Source: Nocardia miyunensis NBRC 108239 (GTDB lineage: Bacteria; Actinomycetota; Actinomycetes; Mycobacteriales; Mycobacteriaceae). Taken from it: a stretch of DNA of 64,000 nt. Shown here in pieces: positions 1-7,544 of the stretch. The notes under the pieces were generated by a model that did not search any database, was not told the DNA's origin, and worked only from the letters and a program-made list of their open reading frames with translations. The stretch is from assembly GCF_001613065.1 (NCBI RefSeq), contig NZ_BDBQ01000027.1, positions 62,001 through 126,000 of the forward strand. Reading direction: 5' to 3'. The stretch's first letter is position 1; the number at the start of each line of letters is the position of its first letter. Both the position numbers and the translations under genes were made by a program.

Positions 1-66
1 GCCTACGAACGCAGCCACGGTCGCGGCTGACGCTCGTTTCGGCCGGTAGGTGAGAAGATTTCCGGC

Positions 67-357
67 ATGAGTGAGAGTCTTCGGTTCGTCTCCACTGCCG
101 GTGAACTCGACGCATTACCGTTGATGTCGGTCATCATGGCCGCCAAACCGGCACGATCGGTCTTCCAGAAATGGCTCGACAAGCAGGGCGGGCCGCCGAC
201 CTGGGTACGCACGATGAGCAGCGACCGCTACACCTGCGAGGAGTTGAGCGTCGGTCCGTTCCCGCTCTCGGCGCCGCGGCAGTTCCGGTTCATCGTGCTC
301 TACGACCCGTCCGTGGACGGTCACCCGAACGAGTGGGAACCGCCGCATCTCGAGTGA
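67..357 (+). CDS. Small conserved-type hypothetical protein, 96 aa
   Basis: I do not recognise a named domain. The protein is 96 residues, soluble-looking, with no signal peptide or membrane segment, and ends in an acidic, Pro-rich tail (EWEPPHLE). The ATG lies about 10 bases after a purine-rich GAGAAG stretch that could act as a weak ribosome binding site. It runs in the same direction as the glycosyltransferase that starts 84 bases downstream. Amino-acid composition is normal for a real gene, and overlapping frames in this stretch are Arg-rich shadows. Function unknown. Confidence 0.55.
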   Translation: MSESLRFVSTAGELDALPLMSVIMAAKPARSVFQKWLDKQGGPPTWVRTMSSDRYTCEELSVGPFPLSAPRQFRFIVLYDPSVDGHPNEWEPPHLE

Positions 358-440
358 GGTCCGCGTGGTGGCCGGGTGAGGCCGTCGGGGCGAGGGTCGC
401 TACCGTGTGGGGCGCACGGGCGTCGAATGCTGGAGTGGAT

Positions 441-1718
441 GTGTCGTTGCCGACGATCGAGAAACCGACGATCCCGTCCGCGGCGCGCTCGAAGCCGCCG
501 CGTCGCGCGATTCCGATTTCCGTGTGCTGGGCCGTCGCGGTGGTCGGCGTGATCGCGGGCGGGTACTACCTCGACCTGGTGCTGCGCGAGCCGCGCTCGA
601 TGCTGCACCTCACCGATCTCGGTGTGTACCAGATCGCGGGACATCGTGTCTCCCAAGGGATCTCGCTATACGACACACCGCTGCTCGGACATACCCGCGG
701 GGTGATGGAATTCGTCTACACGCCGTTTGCGGCCCTGCTGTTCGTGCCGCTGGCCGGGCTGGCCGGTGTGGTGCGGTCCTGGGTCGCGGGATTGGGCAAT
801 GCCGCGATGGTCGTCGTCTCGGCGTGGGCGGCGCTGTCGATCCTGGGCTATCGGCGCGATCTGCGGATGGCGGCGCTGGGCGTGCCGATCGCCGGGCTGG
901 CCATGTGGTGTGAGCCGATCCGGCAGACCACGGCGTTCGGGCAGGTCAACATCCTGCTGCTGATGCTCGTGCTGGTAGATGCGGCGCTGCCGGATTCCGC
1001 GCGATGCAAGGGCGTGCTGACCGGCGTCGCGGCCGGAATCAAGCTGACGCCCCTGTTCTTCGTGCTGTATCTGCTGGTCACCGGGCGGTATCGGGCGGCG
1101 GGGATGTCGGTCGGCGGATTCGCCGCGACCGTGCTGGTCGGTGCGCTGGTCATGCCGCGCGATTCGATGACGTTCTGGAGCGGTGCGTTCGCCGATCCCG
1201 CGCGGGTGGGGGTGCCGCAGAACAACTCCAACGAGTCGTTGCGCGGACTGCTCGCGCGCACCGTGGGCGTCGCGGGGATCCATCAGGTGTTGTGGCTCGT
1301 CGCGGCGGCGGCGATTGCCGTGATCTGCCTGGCGCTGGCCCGGCGGCTGTCCCGGGCGGGCGACGAGTTGGCCGCCGTCGCGCTGTGCGGACTGACCATG
1401 ACGACGGTTTCCCCGTACAGCTGGGTGCATCACTGGGTCTTCCTCGCCCCGGCGCTGATCGTGCTGGCCGATCTGGCGATCCGGCGGCCGGGCGTGGTGA
1501 CCGCGCCGATCGCGGTGGCGACGGCGGTGATCGCCTCGGGCGGGGTGCTGCCGCTGCTGGATGTGCGAGCGAGCAGCGTCTTCGATTATCACCAGCATTC
1601 GACGCTGTATCACAACGCGTACATCTGGCTCACCCTCGCGCTGTTCGCGGGCGCGGCCGGGTATCTGGGGTCCGGTGACCGGATGTCGCGGGAGGTCGTG
1701 TCCGCCGACACGCTGTGA
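441..1718 (+). CDS. GT87-type (DUF2029) polyprenol-phosphate-mannose-dependent membrane mannosyltransferase
   Basis: About 425 residues with a run of roughly ten hydrophobic segments, typical of the DUF2029/GT87 family of GT-C glycosyltransferases that add mannose or arabinose to PIM/lipoglycans outside the membrane. The N-terminal loop contains [16 protein letters not shown] and SLYDTP, the usual Asp-containing acceptor/donor loop after the first helix. I chose the GTG at 441 because GGAG lies five bases upstream and the first helix follows about 30 residues later; the frame stays open upstream but codes for Arg-rich nonsense. Exact linkage specificity (PimE-like or other) cannot be told from sequence. 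No partner gene is adjacent. Confidence 0.8.
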   Translation: MSLPTIEKPTIPSAARSKPPRRAIPISVCWAVAVVGVIAGGYYLDLVLREPRSMLHLTDLGVYQIAGHRVSQGISLYDTPLLGHTRGVMEFVYTPFAALLFVPLAGLAGVVRSWVAGLGNAAMVVVSAWAALSILGYRRDLRMAALGVPIAGLAMWCEPIRQTTAFGQVNILLLMLVLVDAALPDSARCKGVLTGVAAGIKLTPLFFVLYLLVTGRYRAAGMSVGGFAATVLVGALVMPRDSMTFWSGAFADPARVGVPQNNSNESLRGLLARTVGVAGIHQVLWLVAAAAIAVICLALARRLSRAGDELAAVALCGLTMTTVSPYSWVHHWVFLAPALIVLADLAIRRPGVVTAPIAVATAVIASGGVLPLLDVRASSVFDYHQHSTLYHNAYIWLTLALFAGAAGYLGSGDRMSREVVSADTL

Positions 1719-1840
1719 TCGGTTCGGCTGGAAGTCGTTGTGCGGGCGTCCCGCGACGGCCGTGCGGAATGTACGGCCGGTGCCGGAGCGTTCCATCCGG
1801 TGAGTCCCTCCGGTTACCGATCCTCGAAAGGCGGCGACGT

Positions 1841-2839
1841 ATGCCCCTCGCCCTGTCCATCCTCGATCTCGCGTCCATCGCACCCGGTCGGACCGCGCGG
1901 GACAGCTTCGACAACAGCGTGGCCCTGGCCCGCGCCGCCGAGCGCAGCGGGTACCGGCGGGTCTGGTATGCCGAGCATCACAACATGGGTTCGATCGCGT
2001 CGAGTGCGACGAGTGTGCTGATCGGGCACGTCGCGGGGCAGACCGAGAGCATCCGGCTCGGCGCGGGCGGGATCATGCTGCCCAATCATTCGCCGCTGGT
2101 GATCGCCGAGCAGTTCGGCACCCTGGAGACGTTGTATCCGGGCCGGATCGATCTGGGCCTGGGGCGTGCGCCCGGCAGCGATCAGAAGACGATGTTCGCG
2201 CTGCGCCGCGACCACTCCTCGGCCGACACCTTTCCGCAGGACGTACTGGAATTGCAGGGCTATCTGACCGGGGATTCGCGCATACCGGGCGTGCAGGCGG
2301 TGCCGCGCGCGGAAGATGCTGTGCCGCTGTACATTCTGGGCTCCTCGCTGTTCGGCGCGCAGCTGGCCGCGCAACTGGGGTTGCCGTACGCGTTCGCCTC
2401 GCACTTCGCCCCCGACGCGCTGCACCGCGCGGTCGAGGTCTATCGCGAGCATTTCCGGCCCTCGGAGCAGCTTGCGGAACCATATGTGATGGCCGGGGTG
2501 AACGTCTTCGCCGCCGAAACATACGAGGACGCGGCGCAGCAGCGGGCGGTCGCCTACCGGGCCCGCGCGCGGATGATGATCCGGCGTGGCGCGGGCGACG
2601 TCGCGTTCACCGATGAGGAGATCGACGCCTTCCTGACCAGCCCCAACGGCCGCCAGCTGTCGGAGATGACCAAGTACACCGCGGTCGGCCTGCCCGAGGA
2701 CGTCCGCACCTACCTGAACGAATTCGCCACCTCCATCGGCGCGGACGAACTCATCCTCGTCCACCACGCCACCGAGATCGCCGACCGCATCCGCTCGGTC
2801 GAACTCACCGGCGCCGCCGTGGCCGCGGCCACCCACTGA
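1841..2839 (+). CDS. LLM class flavin-dependent oxidoreductase, group 1 (YhbW-like)
   Basis: A 332-residue bacterial-luciferase-like monooxygenase. The N-terminal signature [16 protein letters not shown] and the barrel motif [19 protein letters not shown] mark the 'group 1' LLM subfamily, and [14 protein letters not shown] is the usual phosphate-binding region. Such proteins use FMN or F420; which one is not determinable here. The ATG at 1841 is preceded by a GAAAGGCGG purine run and matches the family's [10 protein letters not shown] start, so the longer upstream frame is not used. It stands alone between the GT87 gene and a region of gene debris. Substrate unknown. Confidence 0.85.
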   Translation: MPLALSILDLASIAPGRTARDSFDNSVALARAAERSGYRRVWYAEHHNMGSIASSATSVLIGHVAGQTESIRLGAGGIMLPNHSPLVIAEQFGTLETLYPGRIDLGLGRAPGSDQKTMFALRRDHSSADTFPQDVLELQGYLTGDSRIPGVQAVPRAEDAVPLYILGSSLFGAQLAAQLGLPYAFASHFAPDALHRAVEVYREHFRPSEQLAEPYVMAGVNVFAAETYEDAAQQRAVAYRARARMMIRRGAGDVAFTDEEIDAFLTSPNGRQLSEMTKYTAVGLPEDVRTYLNEFATSIGADELILVHHATEIADRIRSVELTGAAVAAATH

Positions 2840-3000
2840 TCCCGATCGGCCGCTGTGTCCCGTTGGGCCACATGCCGATTGCCGGCACGCCGGTCGGACC
2901 TTCCGCCGTGGCCGTAGCGGTGGGGGCAGCCGAGTCCGTCGACACTGCGGCCGGATCGGAGCGTTGCGGTTGGACAGCCGTGGGTGCCCGGACCGGTTGA

Positions 3001-3330
3001 CGGTCTGCGACCGAGGGGAGTCGAGGTTCGGTCGCCGCGACGGATGGTGACAGTGCGGGAGTCGGGCGCACCCAGGTCGCGGCCGCCTGTGCCCGGACGG
3101 CGATCGCCATGGGCACAGGCGTGGTCGGGTGGGTGTCCGCCGCGACCGAATCCGAACTGCTCACCGGTCTGCTGGCCGTCGCCGAGGCGCTCGGGGTCGC
3201 CGAACCCGGCGATTCGGTGGGTTCCGCGCGGCGATTGGCCGCGGTGCTGGCGGAACGGCCGGATGAGGATCTGCTGATCTTCCATGCCGTCGACGATCCG
3301 GAGACCGTGCCTCCCGGCCGGGCTGTCTGT
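3001..3330 (+). pseudogene. Remnant of an NB-ARC (STAND-type) ATPase
   Basis: Reading in frame from 3001 gives AGVGRTQVAAACARTA, which resembles the NB-ARC Walker A region with Arg instead of the P-loop Lys. It is followed by GVVGWVSAATESELLTGLL and DEDLLIFHAVDDPETV, which look like the first strands after the P-loop of FxSxx-COOH/TPR STAND proteins. An in-frame TGA at 2998 closes the frame upstream, no credible start or ribosome site exists, and similarity stops near 3320. I infer a decayed fragment of a much longer gene. Confidence in the family is moderate. Confidence 0.45.
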
Positions 3331-3433
3331 GCGGGTGCTGATCATCGGAAGATCCAGCGCCGCAGCGTAATTGGTGAGCAAGTACTCGTCGAGTCGTGCG
3401 CCCGCGCGGAATCTGTGACGGCTGGGGGAGAGC

Positions 3434-3490
3434 GGGAGCAGGGCGTCGGGGCGGTCCAGCGGGATGGTGTGGCCGCAGTGGGGGATCAGG
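3434..3490. repeat. 57-base direct repeat, copy A (duplicated hydrolase 3' sequence)
   Basis: This stretch matches 3565-3621 at 55 of 57 positions, 131 bases away. Copy B lies inside the alpha/beta hydrolase gene and encodes the catalytic-His motif CGHIIPLDRPDALLPL on the minus strand; copy A lies just beyond that gene's stop codon and encodes HCGHTIPLDRPDALLPL in another frame. It is therefore a tandem partial duplication of the hydrolase tail. Confidence 0.85.
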
Positions 3491-4385
3491 CGGGCGGGGC
3501 GTGTCGAGCGGACTTGCGCGCAACTTCGCTCGGCGTGGGGTGGTCGATGAAGTCGGTCAGCAGTGGGAGCAGGGCGTCGGGGCGGTCCAGCGGGATGATG
3601 TGGCCGCAGTCGGGGATCAGGTGGGAACTCAGGTCGTCGGTGATGGGACGGAGTTGGCTCGCCAGGGCATTGCCGACCGGGTGTGCGCCGATCGCGAGGG
3701 TCGGCACGGTCAGCCGGGTTGCGGCGACGGCCGCGCGGATCTGCTCGGCGGTTTCGGGCATCGCGCGATAGTAGGAGAACGCGCATCGCAGCGATTCGGC
3801 GCCGGTGTACGCCTCGACGAAGACGTCCCGGATCGTCGCGGGGACGCCACGGCCTCGGGTTCCGGTGCGCAGGAACCAGTCGATGTACGCGGATTCGTTC
3901 CCGGCCAGCGCCTGCTCGGCCAGGCCGGGGACCGCGTGGAAGCCGAACCACCAGGGCGGGCCGCCGGTCAGGAACGCTTCCGCGCCCGGCAGGGTGCCCA
4001 GGAGCGATTCCATGAGTACCAGCCGGTCGACCGGGCCGGATTTCCGCAGGGCCAGCAGGAAGGCCGCGGGGACGGCGGCGTCGATCGCGACCACCGCGGC
4101 CCGCGGCTCGCCGAGTGCGGCCAGCAGTGCGGCCGCGTCGTCGGCCAGGGTTTCCGCGTCGTAGCCGTCGGTCGCGTGGGTGCTCGCACCGAGGCCGCGC
4201 AGATCCGGTGCGATCACCCGATGTCGTTGTGCCAGTGGGCCGATCACCTCGCGCCACAGCTGCCAGGTGTGCGGGAATCCATGCAGCAGCAGGACCGCGG
4301 GGCCGCGCCCGGCGACCGCGACGGCGATCTCGATGCCGTTGGCCGCGACCCGTCGTTCGGTGATTTCGATCTGCTCCCTGGACAT
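3486..4385 (-). CDS. Alpha/beta hydrolase, epoxide hydrolase/haloalkane dehalogenase-like
   Basis: A 299-residue alpha/beta hydrolase. HGFPHTWQLW supplies the oxyanion HGxP motif, and APDLRGLGAS is the typical second motif. The nucleophile elbow reads A100-I101-D102-A103-A104, so the nucleophile would be Asp as in epoxide hydrolases, although the usual GHDWG context is altered. The catalytic His sits in DCGHIIPLDRP near the C-terminus. The start at 4385 is chosen because AGGAGG (4391-4396) precedes it; a start 30 bases upstream lacks this. It is divergent from the HxlR regulator, which may control it. The last residues abut a duplicated copy of its own 3' sequence. Substrate unknown. Confidence 0.8.
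   Translation of the reverse strand: MSREQIEITERRVAANGIEIAVAVAGRGPAVLLLHGFPHTWQLWREVIGPLAQRHRVIAPDLRGLGASTHATDGYDAETLADDAAALLAALGEPRAAVVAIDAAVPAAFLLALRKSGPVDRLVLMESLLGTLPGAEAFLTGGPPWWFGFHAVPGLAEQALAGNESAYIDWFLRTGTRGRGVPATIRDVFVEAYTGAESLRCAFSYYRAMPETAEQIRAAVAATRLTVPTLAIGAHPVGNALASQLRPITDDLSSHLIPDCGHIIPLDRPDALLPLLTDFIDHPTPSEVARKSARHAPPA
3565..3621. repeat. 57-base direct repeat, copy B (inside hydrolase gene)
   Basis: Partner of the repeat at 3434-3490, with two mismatches. This copy is in frame in the hydrolase gene and carries the catalytic His. Confidence 0.85.
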
Positions 4386-4404
4386 TCGAGCCTCCTGGTC
4401 ACTA

Positions 4405-4423
4405 ATGGTTACCATGTGACCAT
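4405..4423. promoter_or_regulatory. Candidate HxlR operator in a divergent promoter
   Basis: ATGGT-N9-ACCAT forms an inverted repeat, with a second nested ACCAT at 4411-4415. It lies between the hydrolase start and the HxlR gene, the expected place for an autoregulated winged-helix repressor site. The assignment is by position and symmetry only. Confidence 0.35.
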
Positions 4424-4480
4424 AGGTAGGATGGTGGGTACGGCCAAGAAGGCACTTTCGACACAGGTGGTGAGCTCCAG

Positions 4481-4858
4481 GTGACTGCCCCGACCGGCCC
4501 GCGCGGCGATCTGTTCGACCCCGGCTGCCCCACCCGGCGGCTACTGGACCGGCTGGGCACCAAATGGGTCTCGATGGTGGTCAAGCTGCTCGCCGAGGCC
4601 GCGCCCGAGGAGGTCCGCTTCGCCGAACTGCGGCGGCGCATGCCCGGTGTCTCGCAGAAGATGCTGTCGGTGACGCTGCGCGATCTGACCCGCGACGGCC
4701 TGGTCGCGCGGCGGGTCGAACCCACCGTGCCGCCCCGGGTGCACTACCGGCTGACCGAGCTGGGCGTATCGCTCGAGGCGCCGCTGTCCGCGCTGCGTTC
4801 CTGGGCGCAGGACCACATGGCCGAGATCGATGCGGCCCGTCGTGCGTCGGAGGTGTGA
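4481..4858 (+). CDS. HxlR family winged-helix transcriptional regulator
   Basis: A 125-residue protein with the complete HxlR pattern: PTRRLLDRLGTKW at the start, RFAELRRRMPGVSQKMLSVTLRDLTRDGLV as the recognition helix region, and RVHYRLTELG in the wing. The conserved Cys of thiol-responsive HxlR proteins is present near the N-terminus (PGCPTRRL). The GTG start directly follows a weak GCTCCAG site. It is divergent from the hydrolase at 3486-4385, and the intervening inverted repeat is a likely binding site. It probably represses itself and the hydrolase in response to an electrophile or small aromatic, but that is inference. Confidence 0.85.
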   Translation: MTAPTGPRGDLFDPGCPTRRLLDRLGTKWVSMVVKLLAEAAPEEVRFAELRRRMPGVSQKMLSVTLRDLTRDGLVARRVEPTVPPRVHYRLTELGVSLEAPLSALRSWAQDHMAEIDAARRASEV

Positions 4859-5013
4859 GCGGCGCGCGCGGGGGTAATTTTCATCGAAGCGCCCCGCCCG
4901 GAGGCGTCCGCACGGCAGGATCTACACGGCGTGGCGAGCGTGGCCGGGTGAACCGACCCGCGGGCACGGCGGCGCTTTCGCAGTGTTGCGAGCCGGGCGT
5001 ACAGGAGGAGCCG

Positions 5014-5214
5014 ATGCGACGACGCATCTCGAAAGCCGATGTGTGGCATCACATCATGTCCGGGCTGATCATGCTGGGGGGCACCCTCGGCGCGGCCGAG
5101 GTCTACGGCGAATACCTGCGCGAACGCCAACAGTCCGCCGCGCCGGAGCCGCAGTGGGACTGGTCGATCCCGAATCGGTGGTACGACCAGGCACGCCACC
5201 CCGGCAGCGCCTGA
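5014..5214 (+). CDS. Small hypothetical protein, 66 aa, possible single membrane segment
   Basis: The ATG is preceded by AGGAGG at 5003-5008, a near-perfect ribosome binding site, which is the main support for this gene. The protein begins with a basic MRRRIS segment. A weakly hydrophobic stretch (residues about 13-30, IMSGLIMLGGTLGAAEV) could be a membrane helix, and the tail is charged and aromatic (PQWDWSIPNRWYDQ). It sits 93 bases before the response regulator gene, in the same direction. No known family is recognised. Confidence 0.5.
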   Translation: MRRRISKADVWHHIMSGLIMLGGTLGAAEVYGEYLRERQQSAAPEPQWDWSIPNRWYDQARHPGSA

Positions 5215-5307
5215 GCGCACTTCCTCCCCGTGCGCGCCGGTCGGCTCGGGACACGCTGATCGGGGGTGTGTCGCCGGTCGCATCGGCGGGTGTTGCATGC
5301 TGGGGCG

Positions 5308-6030
5308 ATGCGGGTGCTGGTGGTCGAGGACGAACCGCGATTGGCGCAGACGTTGCGACGCGGGCTGGAGCTGGAGGGATTCCTGGTCCAACTGGCCGCG
5401 ACCGGCACCGACGGACTCTGGTGGGCCACCGAGAACGACTTCGACGTCATCGTGCTGGACATCATGCTGCCCGGTCTGAGCGGGTACGAGGTGCTGCGCC
5501 GGGTGCGCGCGCAGGACGTACGGACCCCGGTGCTGATGCTGACCGCCAAGGACGGCGACTACGACCAGGTCGACGCCCTGGATCTGGGCGCGGACGACTA
5601 TCTGACCAAACCCTTCTCGTTCGTCGTGCTGATCGCCCGGTTGCGCGCGCTGCTGCGCCGGCGCGCCCCGCAGCAGCCCACGCAGTTGTGGGCCGGTGAT
5701 CTGGTGCTCGATCCCGCCCGGCGCTCGGTGCACCGCGGCGATACCGCACTGACCCTCACCCCGCGCGAGTTCGGGCTGCTGGAATTCTTGTTGCGGCACA
5801 AGGGAAATGTGCTGGCCAAGGGCGAAATCCTGCGCAACGTCTGGGATGTGCATTACGACGGCCCGGAGAACGTGGTCGAGGTCTACGTGGGATATCTGCG
5901 CAAGAAGATCGATACGCCCTTCGGCCGCAGCAGTATCGAGACCTTACGCGGAGTCGGATACCGCCTGATCGATCCCGGCGGGACCGGCGACGGACAGCTC
6001 GATCACGAAACGGGCACCGCCCCAAGGTGA
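5308..6030 (+). CDS. OmpR/PhoB-family two-component response regulator
   Basis: A 240-residue response regulator. The receiver domain (1-115) has the acidic pair E7-D8, phospho-acceptor D51 (VLDIMLPG), the switch Thr in LMLTAKDG and the Lys in LTKPF. A winged-helix DNA-binding domain follows (about 130-225; TPREFGLLEFLL and VYVGYLRKKID). The family core ends at GVGYRLI; the last 25 residues are extra and are the part that overlaps the histidine kinase gene on the other strand. The ATG at 5308 begins the canonical MRVLVVEDE. It is likely the partner of the kinase at 5944-7395, with which it is convergent rather than in tandem. Confidence 0.92.
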   Translation: MRVLVVEDEPRLAQTLRRGLELEGFLVQLAATGTDGLWWATENDFDVIVLDIMLPGLSGYEVLRRVRAQDVRTPVLMLTAKDGDYDQVDALDLGADDYLTKPFSFVVLIARLRALLRRRAPQQPTQLWAGDLVLDPARRSVHRGDTALTLTPREFGLLEFLLRHKGNVLAKGEILRNVWDVHYDGPENVVEVYVGYLRKKIDTPFGRSSIETLRGVGYRLIDPGGTGDGQLDHETGTAPR

Positions 6031-7395
6031 TTCACCGATCGTCACCGAACCTTCGTGTGCCGCTACGATTTCCGTGACGATGGCCAGCCCGAGTCCGGAT
6101 CCGCCGCTGCTGCGGGCCCGGTCGTCGTCCAGGCGCACGAATCGGCCGAAGACCCGTTCGCGGTCATCCGGCGCGATGCCGGGCCCGTCGTCGTCGACGA
6201 TGATGCGGGCGCGCGAGCCGTCGCTCTCCAGCCCGATCGCGACCCGGGCCCGGGCGTGCGCGGCGGCGTTGTCGGCGATATTGCGTAGTGCCCGAGCCAA
6301 TCTCGGCCGGTCGCCGATCACCCGGACCGGCACGATCGCGGTGTGCACCCACACATCGCCGCGCAGCCGCAACGTGGCCGCCTCTGCGGCGGCCAGATCA
6401 TCCAGATCCACGTCGCCGGTGCGCAATTCGAGGCCGTGCTCGTCGGCGGCGGCCAGGGTCAGCAGGTTCTCCACCAGCTGGCGCATCCGCTCGGTCTCCG
6501 GCAGCAGCGCACCCTCGATGAGATCGCGGTCCAGCGCCTGGGGGCGATCCCGGGCCAGTTCCAGGGCCGCGGTGACGGTGGCCAGCGGGCTGCGCAGCTC
6601 GTGCGAGGCGTCGCCGACGAAACGTTGCTGGGCCCGATGCCCGGCCTCGACCCGGGCGAGCATCTCGTTCATCGTCTCGGCCAGACGGGCGATCTCGTCG
6701 CGGGCCACCGGCACCGGCACCCGCTGCGACAGGGCCGCGGCCCCGATCCGCGCGACCTGCGATCGGATCGCCTCGACCGATCGCAGTGAGCGTCCGACCA
6801 GCAGATATGTCGCGGCCGCGGCGGCGAGGACGACCACCGGTCCCGCCATCGCCAGGAGTACCGCGACCTCGGTCATCGCGTGTTCGACCGATTCGGTGTC
6901 CACTGCCACCAGGATCGTGTAGTCGCCGCGCGGGGTGTTCACGGTGCGTGCCGCGATCCGCAGATCCTCGTCGTAATCGCTGGTCGGGGGCAGTCCGACG
7001 GCGTGGGTTCCGATCGAGCCGGGGGTGGCGGCCAGGGGTGTGCTGAGTTTCTGGGCCGACCGCCAGGCGATCCCGCCGTCCGGGCCGATCACCTGCACCG
7101 CCACCACCTGGCCCTCGACGGCGAGCAGTCCGTCCGGGACTCGATGGCCGTGGCTGTGGCGCAGCTCGTCGGCGATCTGCGTGGCTCGGGTGTCGGCGGA
7201 GGCGTCCAGCTGGTGGATCAACGATCGGTGCAGCAGTCCGAGCATCGCCCCGGCCGCGATCAGCAGCACCACGCCGACCACCAGTGCGGCAGTCACGGCC
7301 GACCGGATCCGCACGCCCCATCGCGAGGGGCGCAGCCAGCCGGGGATCCGATTCACCTGCTCATCATGCGATATCGCGGTCGTTCCGGCACGCAC
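5944..7395 (-). CDS. Two-component sensor histidine kinase
   Basis: About 483 residues if read from the GTG at 7395; internal starts near codon 14 are possible. A membrane helix (about 33-55), an extracytoplasmic sensor region, a second helix (178-200) and a HAMP linker come first. The HisKA domain follows with H265 in GDASHELRSPL, then the ATPase domain with NIADNAAAH, DDGPGIAPDD and GGSGLGLAIV. The cognate regulator is almost certainly 5308-6030, placed tail-to-tail. The two genes overlap by 87 bases, and in both the overlap encodes only residues past the conserved domain end. The signal sensed is unknown. Confidence 0.9.
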   Translation of the reverse strand: MRAGTTAISHDEQVNRIPGWLRPSRWGVRIRSAVTAALVVGVVLLIAAGAMLGLLHRSLIHQLDASADTRATQIADELRHSHGHRVPDGLLAVEGQVVAVQVIGPDGGIAWRSAQKLSTPLAATPGSIGTHAVGLPPTSDYDEDLRIAARTVNTPRGDYTILVAVDTESVEHAMTEVAVLLAMAGPVVVLAAAAATYLLVGRSLRSVEAIRSQVARIGAAALSQRVPVPVARDEIARLAETMNEMLARVEAGHRAQQRFVGDASHELRSPLATVTAALELARDRPQALDRDLIEGALLPETERMRQLVENLLTLAAADEHGLELRTGDVDLDDLAAAEAATLRLRGDVWVHTAIVPVRVIGDRPRLARALRNIADNAAAHARARVAIGLESDGSRARIIVDDDGPGIAPDDRERVFGRFVRLDDDRARSSGGSGLGLAIVTEIVAAHEGSVTIGESPWGGARFVIELSVAGPAGIDQAVSDSA

Positions 7396-7460
7396 GGTTC
7401 ACCGGTGGTTCGCGGGCGCGTCGCGTGCGCGGTCCGGACGAGGAATGTTTGTCTTGTCGA

Positions 7461-7490
7461 ATTTCCTTGTGCACCACCGGTTATTCACCG
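7461..7490 (+). promoter_or_regulatory. Shared upstream motif of the type VII island, copy 1
   Basis: ATTTCCTTGTGC-N9-TATTCACCG, identical in both blocks and in spacing to 11942-11971. It ends 54 bases before the WXG100-like gene. It could be an alternative-sigma promoter or an activator site; TATTCA might serve as a -10 element. Confidence 0.6.
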
Positions 7491-7544
7491 AAGTCCGGTG
7501 TCCTGGTAAGCAAGACTCGGCGGCGGAGGTGGGGAGGACGGTGC

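Noticed and set aside
2710..4257. 515-codon minus-strand frame crossing the hydrolase and debris region
   Set aside because: It is out of frame with the hydrolase, Arg/Pro-rich, and only briefly shows hydrolase motifs because of the duplicated 57-base repeat.
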